Origin: Candidatus Melainabacteria bacterium
GTDB taxonomy: Bacteria > Cyanobacteriota > Vampirovibrionia > Obscuribacterales > Obscuribacteraceae
Length of the DNA stretch: 64,000 nucleotides
NCBI GenBank assembly: GCA_016716405.1
Contig: JADJWK010000002.1
Span: 1,054,001-1,118,000 of the forward strand
Direction of reading: 5' to 3'
Shown here one piece after another: positions 53,453 through 62,900 of the stretch. Each line of letters opens with the position of its first letter. Position 1 is the stretch's first letter. Below the pieces are notes generated by a model that had not been told where the DNA came from, did not search any database, and was given only the letters and a program-made list of their open reading frames with translations. The translations under genes were made by a program, and so were the position numbers.

Positions 53453-53968
53453 TCAGAGCTTTTCGTCCAGGTTGGAAAGAATGTCCTGGAGGTAATCGCA
53501 GTAGTAACTCCGGCAGGTCTGGGGCTTGATCTCATGCACCGAGCACATGCCGTTCTCTTTGAGAAATCGGCACGGAAAGCCGCGTTTGGGATCGGAGACT
53601 ACGCGCAATGCCGGATAATTGTCCGGGTTCTGCCAGCAGGATCTCTCCGGAAACATCAGAGAGCCTTCACGAAAATCGATGAATACGTCCTGGTAGCGAA
53701 CCGGCTCTCCCAGGTATTCTTCAAGATCTTTGAGAAACCTCTCGGGATCGTGGATCTTGCCGATGATGAAGTCGCGATTGCCCAGTTTGCAGCACTGAGA
53801 CGACTCGCCTCTGGTCCCGTAACACATCTTGGTGCATGTATAGTGGCAGACTGTTCCGAGGAGCTCTTCTTTGCTGGGAGCTTCCTTGACCTCGTCGGAT
53901 TCGTCTTCGGACCGGGACTTTTCCTTGCCGGCCAGGAGACTTTTCAGGGTATCGAGGAAGTCGCTCAT
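53453..53968 (-). CDS. YkgJ-type Cys-cluster protein
   Basis: A 171-residue protein with Cys pairs in the pattern VCHYTCTKMCYG, QCCKLG, RSCW, GFPCRF, MCSVHEIKPQTCRSYYC, matching YkgJ-family proteins that probably bind a metal cluster. The N-terminus is acidic and lacks Cys. It stops 3 bases from the DUF3465 gene in convergent orientation and follows the TPR gene by five bases. Confidence 0.8.
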   Translation of the reverse strand: MSDFLDTLKSLLAGKEKSRSEDESDEVKEAPSKEELLGTVCHYTCTKMCYGTRGESSQCCKLGNRDFIIGKIHDPERFLKDLEEYLGEPVRYQDVFIDFREGSLMFPERSCWQNPDNYPALRVVSDPKRGFPCRFLKENGMCSVHEIKPQTCRSYYCDYLQDILSNLDEKL

Positions 53969-53973
53969 CGTTG

Positions 53974-54987
53974 TCAGAGCCCGTATGTTCTGGTGAGATT
54001 CTTGAGCCTGGTCTTCACGTTGCCTGATTTCTTCTTTCCCATGGTATCGATTTCGAGTTGCTCGAGACGTTTGAGAATCGGCAGATTCTCGCGTTTCTTC
54101 CCGAAGACCTGCTCCTCGAGCTGCGAGAGAGTGTCCTCCACCGAGTCGTCGCCGTTGTCGGCCTTTTCGCTTTCTTCTGTCTTTTCGGTCTCTACATTCT
54201 GCTCATTCTCTTCATTCTCTGAACGTGTAACCGGCGGTCTTGCGGGCGGTGCCAGAGGCGGCTTAAGAGAGGGTTTGACCAGCGGCTTGTAGGGAGCGCG
54301 TACCGGGGGCTTGACCGGCTCCGGAGCTGCTTTTCTGGCATCATTAATGGTATCATTGCCCGGGCCGACGCTGCTCGAGTCGTCGATTACATTGCCTTCC
54401 CCGGAAATGCTGACGCTGCGCCCACCGGTGGAGAGAATCACCGCCGGTGGAGCCTGGGGTGTATCCATGGTGGCTTGCATCTTGCCCCCGGACTTATCAT
54501 CGGACTTCTTATCGGGTTCATCTCCGGAAGCTTTGCTATCTTCCTCCGACTCTTTCGGCGCTACGTCTTCATTCTTCTTGCCATCCTCGTCAAGGCCGAG
54601 TCGCTTGAGGTGCATCTCGAGGATCTGCAAATTGCGCCGGGCGTTGGCATGGGATGGATTGACCTTGAGCGCTTCTTCCCATTGCAGCCGTGCTTCTTTG
54701 AAGTTGTTCCGATGGAAGAGGAAGTAACCCCATTTATCGTGAGTGAGGGCGATGTTGTCCCTGGCAATCTGATTGCCTGGTTCCACTTCCATGGCTTTCT
54801 CATACTCTTTGATGGCTTCTTGAAACTGCCGGTGGTTGAGGAGGTTGTTTCCCCTGTTGATGTGCTCCCGCAACTGCATCTGAGCCGGTGTCTCGCTCTG
54901 GCAGTGTCCCGGCAGCATCGAACCGCCGATGATCAACGCTGTGCCTGTAAGAGTGAGGGCTGTCAATAAAAGTGAGAAATGCTTCAT
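53974..54987 (-). CDS. exported TPR protein with Pro-rich linker
   Basis: A 337-residue protein with a signal peptide (about 1-29), two or three TPR units (about 35-120; RQFQEAIKEYEKAMEVEPGN), an acidic and Pro/Lys linker, and a C-terminal LEEQVFGKK ... LKRLEQLE tail. I have seen similar tails in Melainabacteria-type proteins, which supports the lineage guess. It follows the YkgJ-type gene in the same direction, five bases upstream of it. Role unknown. Confidence 0.72.
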   Translation of the reverse strand: MKHFSLLLTALTLTGTALIIGGSMLPGHCQSETPAQMQLREHINRGNNLLNHRQFQEAIKEYEKAMEVEPGNQIARDNIALTHDKWGYFLFHRNNFKEARLQWEEALKVNPSHANARRNLQILEMHLKRLGLDEDGKKNEDVAPKESEEDSKASGDEPDKKSDDKSGGKMQATMDTPQAPPAVILSTGGRSVSISGEGNVIDDSSSVGPGNDTINDARKAAPEPVKPPVRAPYKPLVKPSLKPPLAPPARPPVTRSENEENEQNVETEKTEESEKADNGDDSVEDTLSQLEEQVFGKKRENLPILKRLEQLEIDTMGKKKSGNVKTRLKNLTRTYGL

Positions 54988-55070
54988 CTTCTGAAATCAC
55001 CTTGTTACTGAAATCTTAAACCATTCCAAGGAAGCTTTCCAATGGACTTTCCCGCCTCTATACTCTGCTT

Positions 55071-55337
55071 ATGAAACGCGCCTCACTAATCATTATCGTG
55101 CTCCTCCTTTCGGCTTTCTCCGCCGGGTCGGCAGGAGCCCACGGCAATAGCAAAGCAGCTGATATTGTTGTCGCCGGTATCAGTGTTCCTGCCACCAGGT
55201 CCAGCAGCAATAGCAAAGACCTGATGCGTTATCTCAATATATCCACCGACCGGAGCGAGAGCCGTCCTGACAGACGTGATCGCTCCGACCGGAAAACCAT
55301 CCTGATTCTCGGCGGTCCCGAAGTCATACCTATATGA
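55071..55337 (+). CDS. small exported protein
   Basis: An 88-residue protein with a signal peptide (MKRASLIIIVLLLSAFSAG then a site near Ala-Gly-Ala-His). The mature part is Ser/Arg/Asp-rich (RSESRPDRRDRSDRK). I recognise no family. Its TGA overlaps the ATG of the acyl-CoA ligase gene in an ATGA, so it is probably translated with it; that coupling is the best evidence that it is real. Confidence 0.6.
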   Translation: MKRASLIIIVLLLSAFSAGSAGAHGNSKAADIVVAGISVPATRSSSNSKDLMRYLNISTDRSESRPDRRDRSDRKTILILGGPEVIPI

Positions 55338-57073
55338 GCACCGGTGTGAGCACCGGCGGTCCAAGCTATTTCCATGCGGTGATATCCGAGCCTCTTATCG
55401 GTTTGACCATTGCCGACCATATCGATCGGGTGGCTTCAGCAAGTCTCGATTCACCCGCTCTCGTCTCCATCGACGAAGGGGTGAGACTCTCGTATGGCGA
55501 GCTGTCCAGGGAGGCGGACCGGCTGGCAATGGCCTTTCTGGCCGCCGGTCTCGAGAAGGGCGATCGGATCGGGATCTGGTCCACCAATAACAGCCAGTGG
55601 TTCGTGATCTTTCTTGCTGCGGCCAGGACGGGGCTGATTCTGGTGAATATAAACCCGGGCTACCGCACCGCCGAGCTCGAATATGCCATCAATCAGTCCG
55701 GCCTCAAACTGCTTTTCACCATCGTCCGCAATCGAACCAGCGACTATCTGGCAATGCTTCACGAGATCGCCCCCCAGGTATTCTCGGCGTCCTCGCCGAG
55801 ATCGCTCAGTCGCTGTGCCGGCCTCGAGACCATCGTGGTAATTGATCCCGACGAGATGTCGGACGGTCAGTATTCGTTCAATGAGAAATTCCTGCCCTTC
55901 GAGCGCTTTTGCGATCAGGCTGCTTTTTCGTCTCCAGAGGAGCTCGAGGCGAGACGCCGGACAGTGCAATTCGATTCGCCGGTAAATATTCAGTACACCT
56001 CGGGCACCACTGGTTTTCCCAAGGGTGTCACCCTCAGCCATCACAGCCTGATCAATAATGCTTACCAGGCGGCGGTGGCCATGGAGATCGATCGAGATTC
56101 GCGATTCTGCGTTCCCATGCCCTTCTATCATTGCGGCGGCATGATCAGCTCCGCCCTGGCCACTCTCAGCGTGGGAGGTTGCGTGGTCATTCCCAGCCCC
56201 TTCTTCACTGATCTTCCTACCCTGAAAGCCGTGCAGTCAGAGCGTTGCACCCATATATCCGGGGTGCCCACGATGTTCATCGCCCAGCTCGAGCATCCCG
56301 AATTCAAGAGCTTCGATCTGTCCTCCTTGAAGGGCGGCTTCATGGCCGGTGCTCCCTGTCCGGTTCAGCTCATGAGGAGGGTGATCAGCGAGATGCATCT
56401 CGCCGGCCTGGTGATTCTGTACGGGCTCACCGAGTCCTCGCCCCTGATGACTGCCACCACTACAAGAGATTCTCTGGAGAAGCGCGCCACCACGGTCGGA
56501 CGGGCTATTCCTGGAATCGAGGTGAAAGTAATCGATACCGAGACCGGTGCCGTGGTCGAGCGTGGCGCTCAGGGGGAAATCTGCTGCCGGGGTCATCTGG
56601 TGATGATGGGCTACTGGCAGGACGAGAAGGCCACAGCCGATGCCATCGACCGTTCGGGCTGGCTTCATTCCGGCGACCTCGGCGTCATGAGCGAAGATGG
56701 ATACCTCAATATCACCGGTCGAAAAAAAGACATGATCTGCCGGGGCGGAGAGAATGTCTATCCACGAGAGATCGAAGAGGTCTTGCACACTCACGATCAG
56801 ATCTCGCAGGCCCAGGTGTTCGGAGTGCCCGATCATCGGCTCGGCGAGGAGGTGGCATTATGGGTGATGCCCAAACCGCAGGTGGTGCTCGACCCAGAAG
56901 AGCTCAGAACCTGGCTCAAGGATAGGGTCGCTCATTTCAAAGTGCCTCGATATATCAAGATCGTCGAGGACTTCCCCCTGACTGTTACAGGCAAGCCTCG
57001 CAAATTCGTCATGCGCGATCAGATGATCGAGGAGCTCGGACTCGAGCTCGCTGCCGAGGTCGAGACTGCTTGA
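55334..57073 (+). CDS. acyl-CoA ligase, medium-chain FACS-type
   Basis: A 579-residue adenylate-forming ligase. Visible motifs are IQYTSGTTGFPKGVTL, YGLTESSPL, SGDLGVMSEDGYLNITGRKKD and LTVTGKPRKF. It resembles FadK/AcsA-type medium-chain ligases rather than the ligase at 49263, which lacks the shorter N-terminus. It follows a small exported protein by a 4-base overlap. It would supply acyl-CoA; substrate length is inferred only from family. Confidence 0.88.
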   Translation: MSTGVSTGGPSYFHAVISEPLIGLTIADHIDRVASASLDSPALVSIDEGVRLSYGELSREADRLAMAFLAAGLEKGDRIGIWSTNNSQWFVIFLAAARTGLILVNINPGYRTAELEYAINQSGLKLLFTIVRNRTSDYLAMLHEIAPQVFSASSPRSLSRCAGLETIVVIDPDEMSDGQYSFNEKFLPFERFCDQAAFSSPEELEARRRTVQFDSPVNIQYTSGTTGFPKGVTLSHHSLINNAYQAAVAMEIDRDSRFCVPMPFYHCGGMISSALATLSVGGCVVIPSPFFTDLPTLKAVQSERCTHISGVPTMFIAQLEHPEFKSFDLSSLKGGFMAGAPCPVQLMRRVISEMHLAGLVILYGLTESSPLMTATTTRDSLEKRATTVGRAIPGIEVKVIDTETGAVVERGAQGEICCRGHLVMMGYWQDEKATADAIDRSGWLHSGDLGVMSEDGYLNITGRKKDMICRGGENVYPREIEEVLHTHDQISQAQVFGVPDHRLGEEVALWVMPKPQVVLDPEELRTWLKDRVAHFKVPRYIKIVEDFPLTVTGKPRKFVMRDQMIEELGLELAAEVETA

Positions 57074-57094
57074 TCGGTTGATTGCCGGAGGCGA

Positions 57095-57307
57095 TCAGTC
57101 GAGGACCCAGGGAGTAGCGCTGGGGTTTATCGTCGCATGAGGATGAGAGGATTTGGCGCCGTTATAGTTGATGGCGTGCTCGACCTCCATGATCATATGA
57201 CCGCAGATATGACCGAGGGAGCCCAGCGCTACCATGCACAATGCCGCCACCGCACCGATGCCGATGGCATATTCTGCTTGTGAAATCTCATTTGTCGGCT
57301 CCCGCAA
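57095..57307 (-). CDS. small membrane protein, Flp-pilin-like core
   Basis: A 70-residue protein with a hydrophobic helix (about 12-35) that begins QAEYAIGIGAVAALCMVALG. The EYA-hydrophobic pattern resembles Flp-type pilins, but the Gly before the cleavage site is absent (NEISQAEYAI). No other pilus genes are adjacent except a FimT-like protein 480 bases away. I call it a pilin-like small protein with low certainty. Confidence 0.45.
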   Translation of the reverse strand: MREPTNEISQAEYAIGIGAVAALCMVALGSLGHICGHMIMEVEHAINYNGAKSSHPHATINPSATPWVLD

Positions 57308-57387
57308 AACAGTCGTGTCCTCTACGACCGTCCATGATCAGGCAGAAAGCGCTTGCGCGGAAGTCATCCCCGGGGAGGGGTTGGCGG

Positions 57388-57708
57388 CTACTGGCAGCAG
57401 CCCGATTGTGATTCGGAGTCGTCGGCGAGCACGTCGAGATTGGGAGCTTTTCTGAACACCTGAATGAGCTCTTCCATCACTCTTTCGGAGTCCTGATTCT
57501 TCACCGCTTCCACCACGCAGGTCTCCAGGTGCTGTTTGAGAATCAGCTCGGAGGTCTTGTCCAGGGCGGACTGCACTGCTTTGAGCTGGTGCAGGACGTC
57601 TATGCAATATTTCTTCTCGTCCACCATGCGGTAAACATGATTGAGGTGCCCGATGGCTCTGGCGAGACGAGATTTGAGCTTTTCTTTAGAGGAATCCGTG
57701 ATTGCCAT
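57388..57708 (-). CDS. csoR: CsoR/FrmR-family repressor
   Basis: A 106-residue helical DUF156 regulator. The metal-site residues are visible: Cys in KKYCIDVLHQL and the His and Cys in LKQHLETCVV, the Cu(I) Cys-His-Cys set of CsoR. Such proteins bind DNA as tetramers and let go when Cu(I) (or formaldehyde in FrmR) is bound. The C-terminus ends SGCCQ, an extra Cys pair. No copper efflux gene is next to it in this window, so the target is open. Confidence 0.88.
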   Translation of the reverse strand: MAITDSSKEKLKSRLARAIGHLNHVYRMVDEKKYCIDVLHQLKAVQSALDKTSELILKQHLETCVVEAVKNQDSERVMEELIQVFRKAPNLDVLADDSESQSGCCQ

Positions 57709-57785
57709 GGGAAGTAGTCTATAACAATCGCCAGACAGTTGAACTATACTTTTTGTGAAGGTATCAAGCGGTTTTCAAGATTCAA

Positions 57786-58283
57786 GTGTCTGACAGCGAC
57801 CCAAAACCGGAGCGAGATGGAGCCAAGTTGCTCGGCTTCGAGATGAGCTGGGCAAAGGTCCGGAAATTCGAGGCCCTGGTCTTTTTCGCCATGTTCGGGG
57901 CAGTGCCGCTCTTTGCTTTCCGGGTGGTCAGCTACACTCAGAGCCAGCTCCTGGTTCGAAACGCCACCCACGAGCTCGTCCAGGATCTGCACAATGCCAA
58001 GGAGACAGCGGTGCGGACAGGGAAAGAGGTGACCCTCAAGGCGGTGCACCCCCAGACAGGCATGTTCAGCCCCAGTGACTCGAGGGCGCCTTACCGCTAT
58101 CTGATCAAGAGCGAGACGAGAGCCAACGAGGAAGTGGTTCTGCCTCCGGGGCTGTCCCTTACCGGAATGGTCACTTTCAGCCCACTGGGCCGGCCTCTCA
58201 GACCCTCGACCTTCATTTTCTCCGTCGATAACCGGACGTCCACCATCGAGATCGACAAGGAAGGAATGGTCAGCGTTCCCTGA
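57786..58283 (+). CDS. FimT/GspH-like pseudopilin lacking the prepilin site
   Basis: A 165-residue protein starting at GTG with an N-terminal hydrophobic helix (about 27-45; FEALVFFAMFGAVPLFAF), then helical HELVQDLHNAKETAVRTGKEV and beta strands VVLPPGLSLTGMVTFSPLG and STFIFSVD, as in GspH/FimT. These are minor pilins that prime type II secretion or type IV pili. The usual Gly and Glu5 of the prepilin cleavage site are not in place (the stretch reads KVRKFEAL), so it may not be processed. Converges with the rhodanese gene. Confidence 0.68.
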   Translation: MSDSDPKPERDGAKLLGFEMSWAKVRKFEALVFFAMFGAVPLFAFRVVSYTQSQLLVRNATHELVQDLHNAKETAVRTGKEVTLKAVHPQTGMFSPSDSRAPYRYLIKSETRANEEVVLPPGLSLTGMVTFSPLGRPLRPSTFIFSVDNRTSTIEIDKEGMVSVP

Positions 58284-58284
58284 T

Positions 58285-58605
58285 CTAATATTTCATGACC
58301 GTCGGGTCGACATCGTCGGACCAGGCATAGATGCCGCCTGTGAGGTTGAAGACTTTCTCGAAGCCCCGTGAGAGCAGGAATTCGGTGGTACGCTGGCTTC
58401 GCGTGCCGGTTCGGCAATAAACAACTATGTCCTTCTCCCTGAAGCCCTCGAGCTCCCCAAGCCGTGCTGCGACCTCTTCCCCGGGAATATGCAGAGTATT
58501 GTCCAGGCAGGCGATCCGTAGCTCGAATTCCTGGCGAATGTCAAGCAGGACTATTTCATCGCCTTTATCCAGGCGCTCTTTCAGCTCTGTTGCAGTAATT
58601 TCCAT
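58285..58605 (-). CDS. rhodanese-like sulfurtransferase
   Basis: A single-domain rhodanese of 106 residues with the active loop VYCRTGTRSQ. It would carry sulfur on the loop Cys. A longer frame starts at 58635; I prefer the ATG at 58605 because AGGTC lies six bases upstream and the N-terminus MEITATELKERL is usual. It is tail-to-tail with the FimT-like gene, with stops one base apart. Confidence 0.86.
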   Translation of the reverse strand: MEITATELKERLDKGDEIVLLDIRQEFELRIACLDNTLHIPGEEVAARLGELEGFREKDIVVYCRTGTRSQRTTEFLLSRGFEKVFNLTGGIYAWSDDVDPTVMKY

Positions 58606-58624
58606 CATCTGACCTCGATTAAAG

Positions 58625-58630
58625 TATAAT
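58625..58630 (+). promoter_or_regulatory. -10 box of the TerB-like gene
   Basis: TATAAT at 58625-58630. The gene that follows has AAGGAGG just before its GTG at 58668, giving a leader of about 30 bases. No strong -35 at the usual distance. Confidence 0.45.
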
Positions 58631-58667
58631 CTCATCTCGGAGTGTCGATTAATAAGGAGGCGTTAAC

Positions 58668-58889
58668 GTGGCTGAAATTTCTCTGGAGGAAGCCCTCAAA
58701 GAGTGCCTGTCTGACGATAACAAAGTGTCGAAGTACGAAGCCAAAGTTATTCGTGAGTTGATCATGGCTGACGGCATCGTTTCTGAAGAGGAGAAAGCAT
58801 TCTTGCAGAAGGCTCTGGAGCACAACCGGTTCGACGAGCAGGCCATGGAGATTCTCTCAGGCGTGCTTCTTCGCTCCAAGCAGGACTGA
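58668..58889 (+). CDS. TerB-like small acidic protein
   Basis: A 73-residue helical protein starting at GTG, with AAGGAGG in front. The segment RELIMADGIVSEEEKAFLQKAL is like TerB-family helices with acidic residues able to bind metal. Its short length shows only one such unit. A strong terminator follows at 58931, so this is a single-gene transcript. Role unknown, possibly metal or stress response. Confidence 0.7.
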   Translation: MAEISLEEALKECLSDDNKVSKYEAKVIRELIMADGIVSEEEKAFLQKALEHNRFDEQAMEILSGVLLRSKQD

Positions 58890-58930
58890 TTTCGTATTTG
58901 GTTTTGTCCCGGACCCAATCAGTAATTCGA

Positions 58931-58957
58931 AAGCCCGGCTGTCAAGCCGGGCTTTTC
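58931..58957 (+). terminator. rho-independent terminator after the TerB-like gene
   Basis: A nine-base stem AAGCCCGGC / GCCGGGCTT (58931-58939 and 58946-58954) with the loop TGTCAA is followed by T bases (58953-58956). The minus strand also has AA before the stem, so the same hairpin may end the next, convergent gene. Confidence 0.85.
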
Positions 58958-58976
58958 TGTATCGACTGGGGATTGG

Positions 58977-59264
58977 CTAGACTGTGACGGCGAAGTACTC
59001 GACGATATCGGCGGGCTCGTAAGGAACACCCTGACCGCGGGCGGACTTCTCCACCAGGCGGCGCAGGCGCTGCCAGCGAATACCGAGGCTGCGACCGTTG
59101 CGACGGAATACGATACCCAGCTTCTCAAGTTGTTTGAGATTCTCTCGATGCTCTTCCGGGGCTTCTTTGTCACTGATGCCTTCTTCCTGGCTCAGCCACT
59201 TCAGGGAGGAATGGCAATCTCTGATAACGCTGAAGATCTTGTTTTCTCCGAATGAGTCTCTCAT
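58977..59264 (-). CDS. hypothetical protein, basic helical
   Basis: A 95-residue protein starting at ATG 59264 with GAGGTGA just upstream. It has a helical, basic centre (GIRWQRLRRLVEKSARG) and no membrane segment. I recognise no family; a DNA- or RNA-binding role is possible. A clear promoter lies upstream on the same strand with an inverted repeat over the -35, so it may be a regulated single gene. Confidence 0.55.
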   Translation of the reverse strand: MRDSFGENKIFSVIRDCHSSLKWLSQEEGISDKEAPEEHRENLKQLEKLGIVFRRNGRSLGIRWQRLRRLVEKSARGQGVPYEPADIVEYFAVTV

Positions 59265-59632
59265 TAATTCACCTCTTGCAGTGTCCGTTTGGTCCGGTAT
59301 GCGGGCGGGACCATGACCCGGGGGGCTCTGCGAGCTTGCCGCTTCCGCCAGAGCCAGCGTTTGGACAGGTCTCGCCCCCTGTTGCTGTCACAGGACCGGC
59401 AAATCCCGAAAATACTACTTCTCTTTCACAGTAACAATCATAACACAGTGGACATGTATTGTCCAGTTGACGGGATACGAAGTCGACAGCCGCAATCTTA
59501 TTCGGTGTCGTATGTGGTATTGCTTGTGGTGCTAACACCGCCTGCCTGTCACTGCAAGTGGTGGCGCGTCCCGGTTTCGCCGGCGAGCCCGGGAAAAGCG
59601 AATCAAGAATTGGCCCCTCCACTCAGGAGGAT
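59265..59632. other. gene-free 368-base stretch
   Basis: No gene is supported here. Short frames exist on both strands but lie over the promoter of the 58977-59264 gene and over its leader. The transcript from the minus promoter would have about a 160-base leader (59430 to 59265) in which I see no known riboswitch. The part 59466-59632 is only the spacer before the next minus-strand gene end. Confidence 0.6.
59437..59465 (-). promoter_or_regulatory. promoter with inverted repeat for the 58977-59264 gene
   Basis: On the minus strand, -35 TGGACA (59460-59465), 17 bases, -10 TATGAT (59437-59442). The -35 is half of the perfect inverted repeat TGGACA-TGTAT-TGTCCA (59449-59465, written on plus), an operator-like site. 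Transcription would begin near 59430. Confidence 0.6.
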
Positions 59633-59950
59633 TCAGGACGATGAGGTCTGCCGGGACGCGGACGTGTGCTTGCGGAACTCGTCTTCGGTCATGGAGACGA
59701 GGATCTTGCTGCCGTCATAGCAGACGAAGAAAACCCGGATGAGATCGCCGGGAGTCAATTCCAGGGAGGTCGGCAGAAAAGCATGGCGGACGTCGTTATA
59801 GGGGAGGGTGAGCGCGAAACCGCCCTTCGCCTTGTAGCGGATTTCGCAAGTGATGGTGTCGCCTGCGCGGTACTCTTTGATCGGAGATGAGAAATCGAAC
59901 GGCTTGTCTGTTTCCATTGCATCAATGAGGATAGCTGTAGTATCGAACAT
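59633..59950 (-). CDS. small protein with weak S1/OB-like pattern
   Basis: A 105-residue protein. The stretch YRAGDTITCEIRYKAKGGFA ... FLPTSLELTPGDLIRVFFVC ... KILVSM has the order of strands and Gly of S1-type OB folds, but similarity is weak. It could bind RNA or be an uncharacterised beta-barrel. The start may be ATG 59950 or 59917. It lies downstream of the helicase in the same orientation, after a 48-base gap. Confidence 0.5.
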   Translation of the reverse strand: MFDTTAILIDAMETDKPFDFSSPIKEYRAGDTITCEIRYKAKGGFALTLPYNDVRHAFLPTSLELTPGDLIRVFFVCYDGSKILVSMTEDEFRKHTSASRQTSSS

Positions 59951-59998
59951 CTTTATACAATACTAGCTCATCGTGATATATCTGTGAAATCTATTTTG

Positions 59999-62900
59999 CT
60001 ATTCCCATATGAGCCTGTCCAGGACCGTCGGTCCTCGACCGAAGTATTTTCCCACTATTTCGGGGTTTTTCTCCGATTCGATCATCTCGGCGGGACTGAC
60101 ATATTTCTGCCAGGCCTCCAGAAAGACCTTGCGCCCTCGGGCAGACCGGGATAGGGCCCGGGGCACGGCATAGTAGCGAATCAGAGTGGGCTCGAGCCGT
60201 CCGGACAGATAACCTCGCACGAAGTTCTTGAAGAGCCTTGTCTCGTACTTCTTGGAGCCCTTCTCATTGTTGTTGTCCCTGTTGTCCTTGCTGTCCTTTC
60301 GGATGCGGCAGGCAGGCACGAAGCTGAACTTGGGAACGACATGGGAGGGATTGGTGAGGGGGCGCAAAACATCGCTCATGGCTTCCAGGAACAGGCGCGA
60401 GGACTCCAGGTCGTGGCAGCTGGCGAAGATCCGGTAACTGCCGTTGAGGCGGCGAGAGATGATTAAATCGTCAACGCTCACCGGCCCGGTCAGGAGCCCG
60501 GCCCTCTTGAGGGCCGAAATTACCGCCCTGGCCATGCACCGTATATGCTCCGGCTCCGAATAGGTTCGGCAGAGCTCGCCGATATAACGGACCGAGAGTC
60601 TCGAATAACGTTTCAACGTCAGGATGACCGAGGCTGTCAGAACGGTGACGGCGGCTGCCATGCCGGTGTTGCTCCCGTTCAGGGCAAGATAGCTGGTCAG
60701 GGCCAGGAAGCCGCCGAAAACCAGGGTTTCTGCCCAGATATGGAAGAGGTTCCGGCGCAGCTCGCTGGCATGCTCCGCCTGGCTGAGATTGTGCCTGAGA
60801 AAAGGCGCGATAATCGACTGGGTGTCGAGATTGCTTACCTCCAGGCAATCCACGGTGCGGTTCCGGTAAGCGTGCCCGACTTTCCAGAGTCCGTAGATCT
60901 CTTCACGGCTCAGGGCTCGCTCGATCATCTCCTCGTTGAGTTGCTCGGCATGGTCGAAGATCTCGCTGGGGGTCATATCGGAGAACGAGGGGTGGACATG
61001 ACCTACACCTTTCTCGATCTGCCCGTCGTCTGAGATTCCGAAAAACTGGGAGTGCTTTTTGACGAAACGCTTGTAGTCGTTCAGACCTTTTTCGAGCTCG
61101 GGAGCGATACAGACCACATCCCAGTTGTTGGCCACTTTGCGCCTGGCTTTCTCGTCCCCTTCTTTGATCCTGATACTGCGGCCCCGGAGCTGCTTCACCG
61201 TTACCGGAGCGGTGGCGGTGGTGAGGTCGATGAGGGTATTGAGGTCCTGGCTGTCCCAGCCCTCTCCGAAAAGGCCCCGGGTGCCGATCAGGCATTTGCT
61301 GATCCCGGCCTCGAAGAGCTCGGTGGCCAGGCGGACATAGAGTCTGGGCTCCCAGCTGGTACTATTTGCGGTGATGCGGCTGAAAGGCTCGCCTTCGGTC
61401 TCGTAGACCTCGAGATTGATGCGGAAGCCTTTTTTCCTGAGGATTCTGGTGGCTGCCGAGACGAAGCGGGCGGTGATCCGCTTGTCGGTGATCAGAAGCG
61501 AGCCGGTGACCAGGCAGGGATTGATGGAGGCTGAAACCGGCGAGTCCAGGATCGCTCTGAGGACGGCAATGGCTCCACCGGCGTCATCGGAGAGGACACC
61601 CTGCACCGATTTGAGACCGGTGGCCGACATGCTTTCGAAGTCGGTGACCACTATCGCCCTCAGTGACTCTTGCAGGCTGCGGAATTCCACCGAGAGGATT
61701 TCGCAGACCGCCTGACCTTTGCTTTCGCTGAAAGCCAGGACCCGGTCGCTGGGTGAGGCTGGCGCCGGAGACCGCGCTCGGTGATGCCGTAGCCGAGCTT
61801 CCGGGATACGGACCGGATGCGGTTATAGAGAGCGTGGTCTTTTCGCGAGGCGCTGAGCTTCAGGACGGTAGATGCATAGTCTTCGATGACCGCCATCCAG
61901 TCGTCGATGGTCGGAGGCATGACCACGGTCTCGGAGCGGCTTACATTGCGCGGTACCGGCAAGCGGAAGCTCCACATGGTCCGGCACATGGCCGAGGCTA
62001 GCTGGGGGCGTTTGGCGGCGAAGTCCAGCCAGGTCTCATCCCTGGCCACGCCGAGCAGACGATTGAATATATGGCTGAGAAGGGGCGAGAACTTGCCGTT
62101 CTGGTCTTTGATCTGGTAGCGGGCAAGGATTTTATCCGGGCTGTTGTCCAGGCTTCCGTCGGGGAGAAACAAGCCCGGCTTGCTCTCCGGCTTACTCTGT
62201 AGATTATCCACGGACTCGACCCTGTATTCGGTGAGCTCGTCGCGTTTGCCGATGAGCTCGTCCACAAGCTCGTGGAATCCCTGGTGCTGGGAAGCCAGAA
62301 ACTCGAGCTCGCCGGGAAGGGGGCGGGTGAAATAGACCAGATCCTGGTAGGGAGCCAGACCGCCTTCTCTCACCAGAGCCGGTGTCGGCACCCGGTAATC
62401 GATCTCGCCCACAAGGCTGGAGTAGCGGTGCTCCTGGCTGGCGCTCTTGCCCTCCGGCGGCGTGCCGGTCAGAGCAACCACCACGGGATCATCCAGCATG
62501 GCTACGAGATGATGCATGATTGCCGCCCAGTAATCGGTGAGGTGGTGGCATTCGTCGAAAATGACCGTCTTGACGCCCTGACGCCTGAGAGTCTGAATCA
62601 AGTTGATGGCGTTTTTGTGCAGAACCTCGTTTATGTCCAGGACATCGGACAGTCTTTTGCGGAGCCTGCTGATATGCCTGGAGAGCTCCCGGCGGTAGGC
62701 GGTGGGGTTGTTCTGGAGGATTTCCAGAAGCCTGAGCTCGGCGTCACCGTGACTGATGCCCCGGTTTTTCCTGAGCTCGTTCACCCATTCTTTGCGCCCG
62801 AGCTGCTCGAGATATTCCTGCTCGCGCCCGGGGGTGGAGAGGACCTGGTAGGTGAGAACAGTGATGGGCTTGAGAGGCCTGTCCTCGTGGGTGCCGATTA

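Noticed and set aside
59269..59622. 117-residue minus frame in the gene-free stretch
   Set aside because: It reads through the promoter and inverted repeat of the downstream gene and has no family features.
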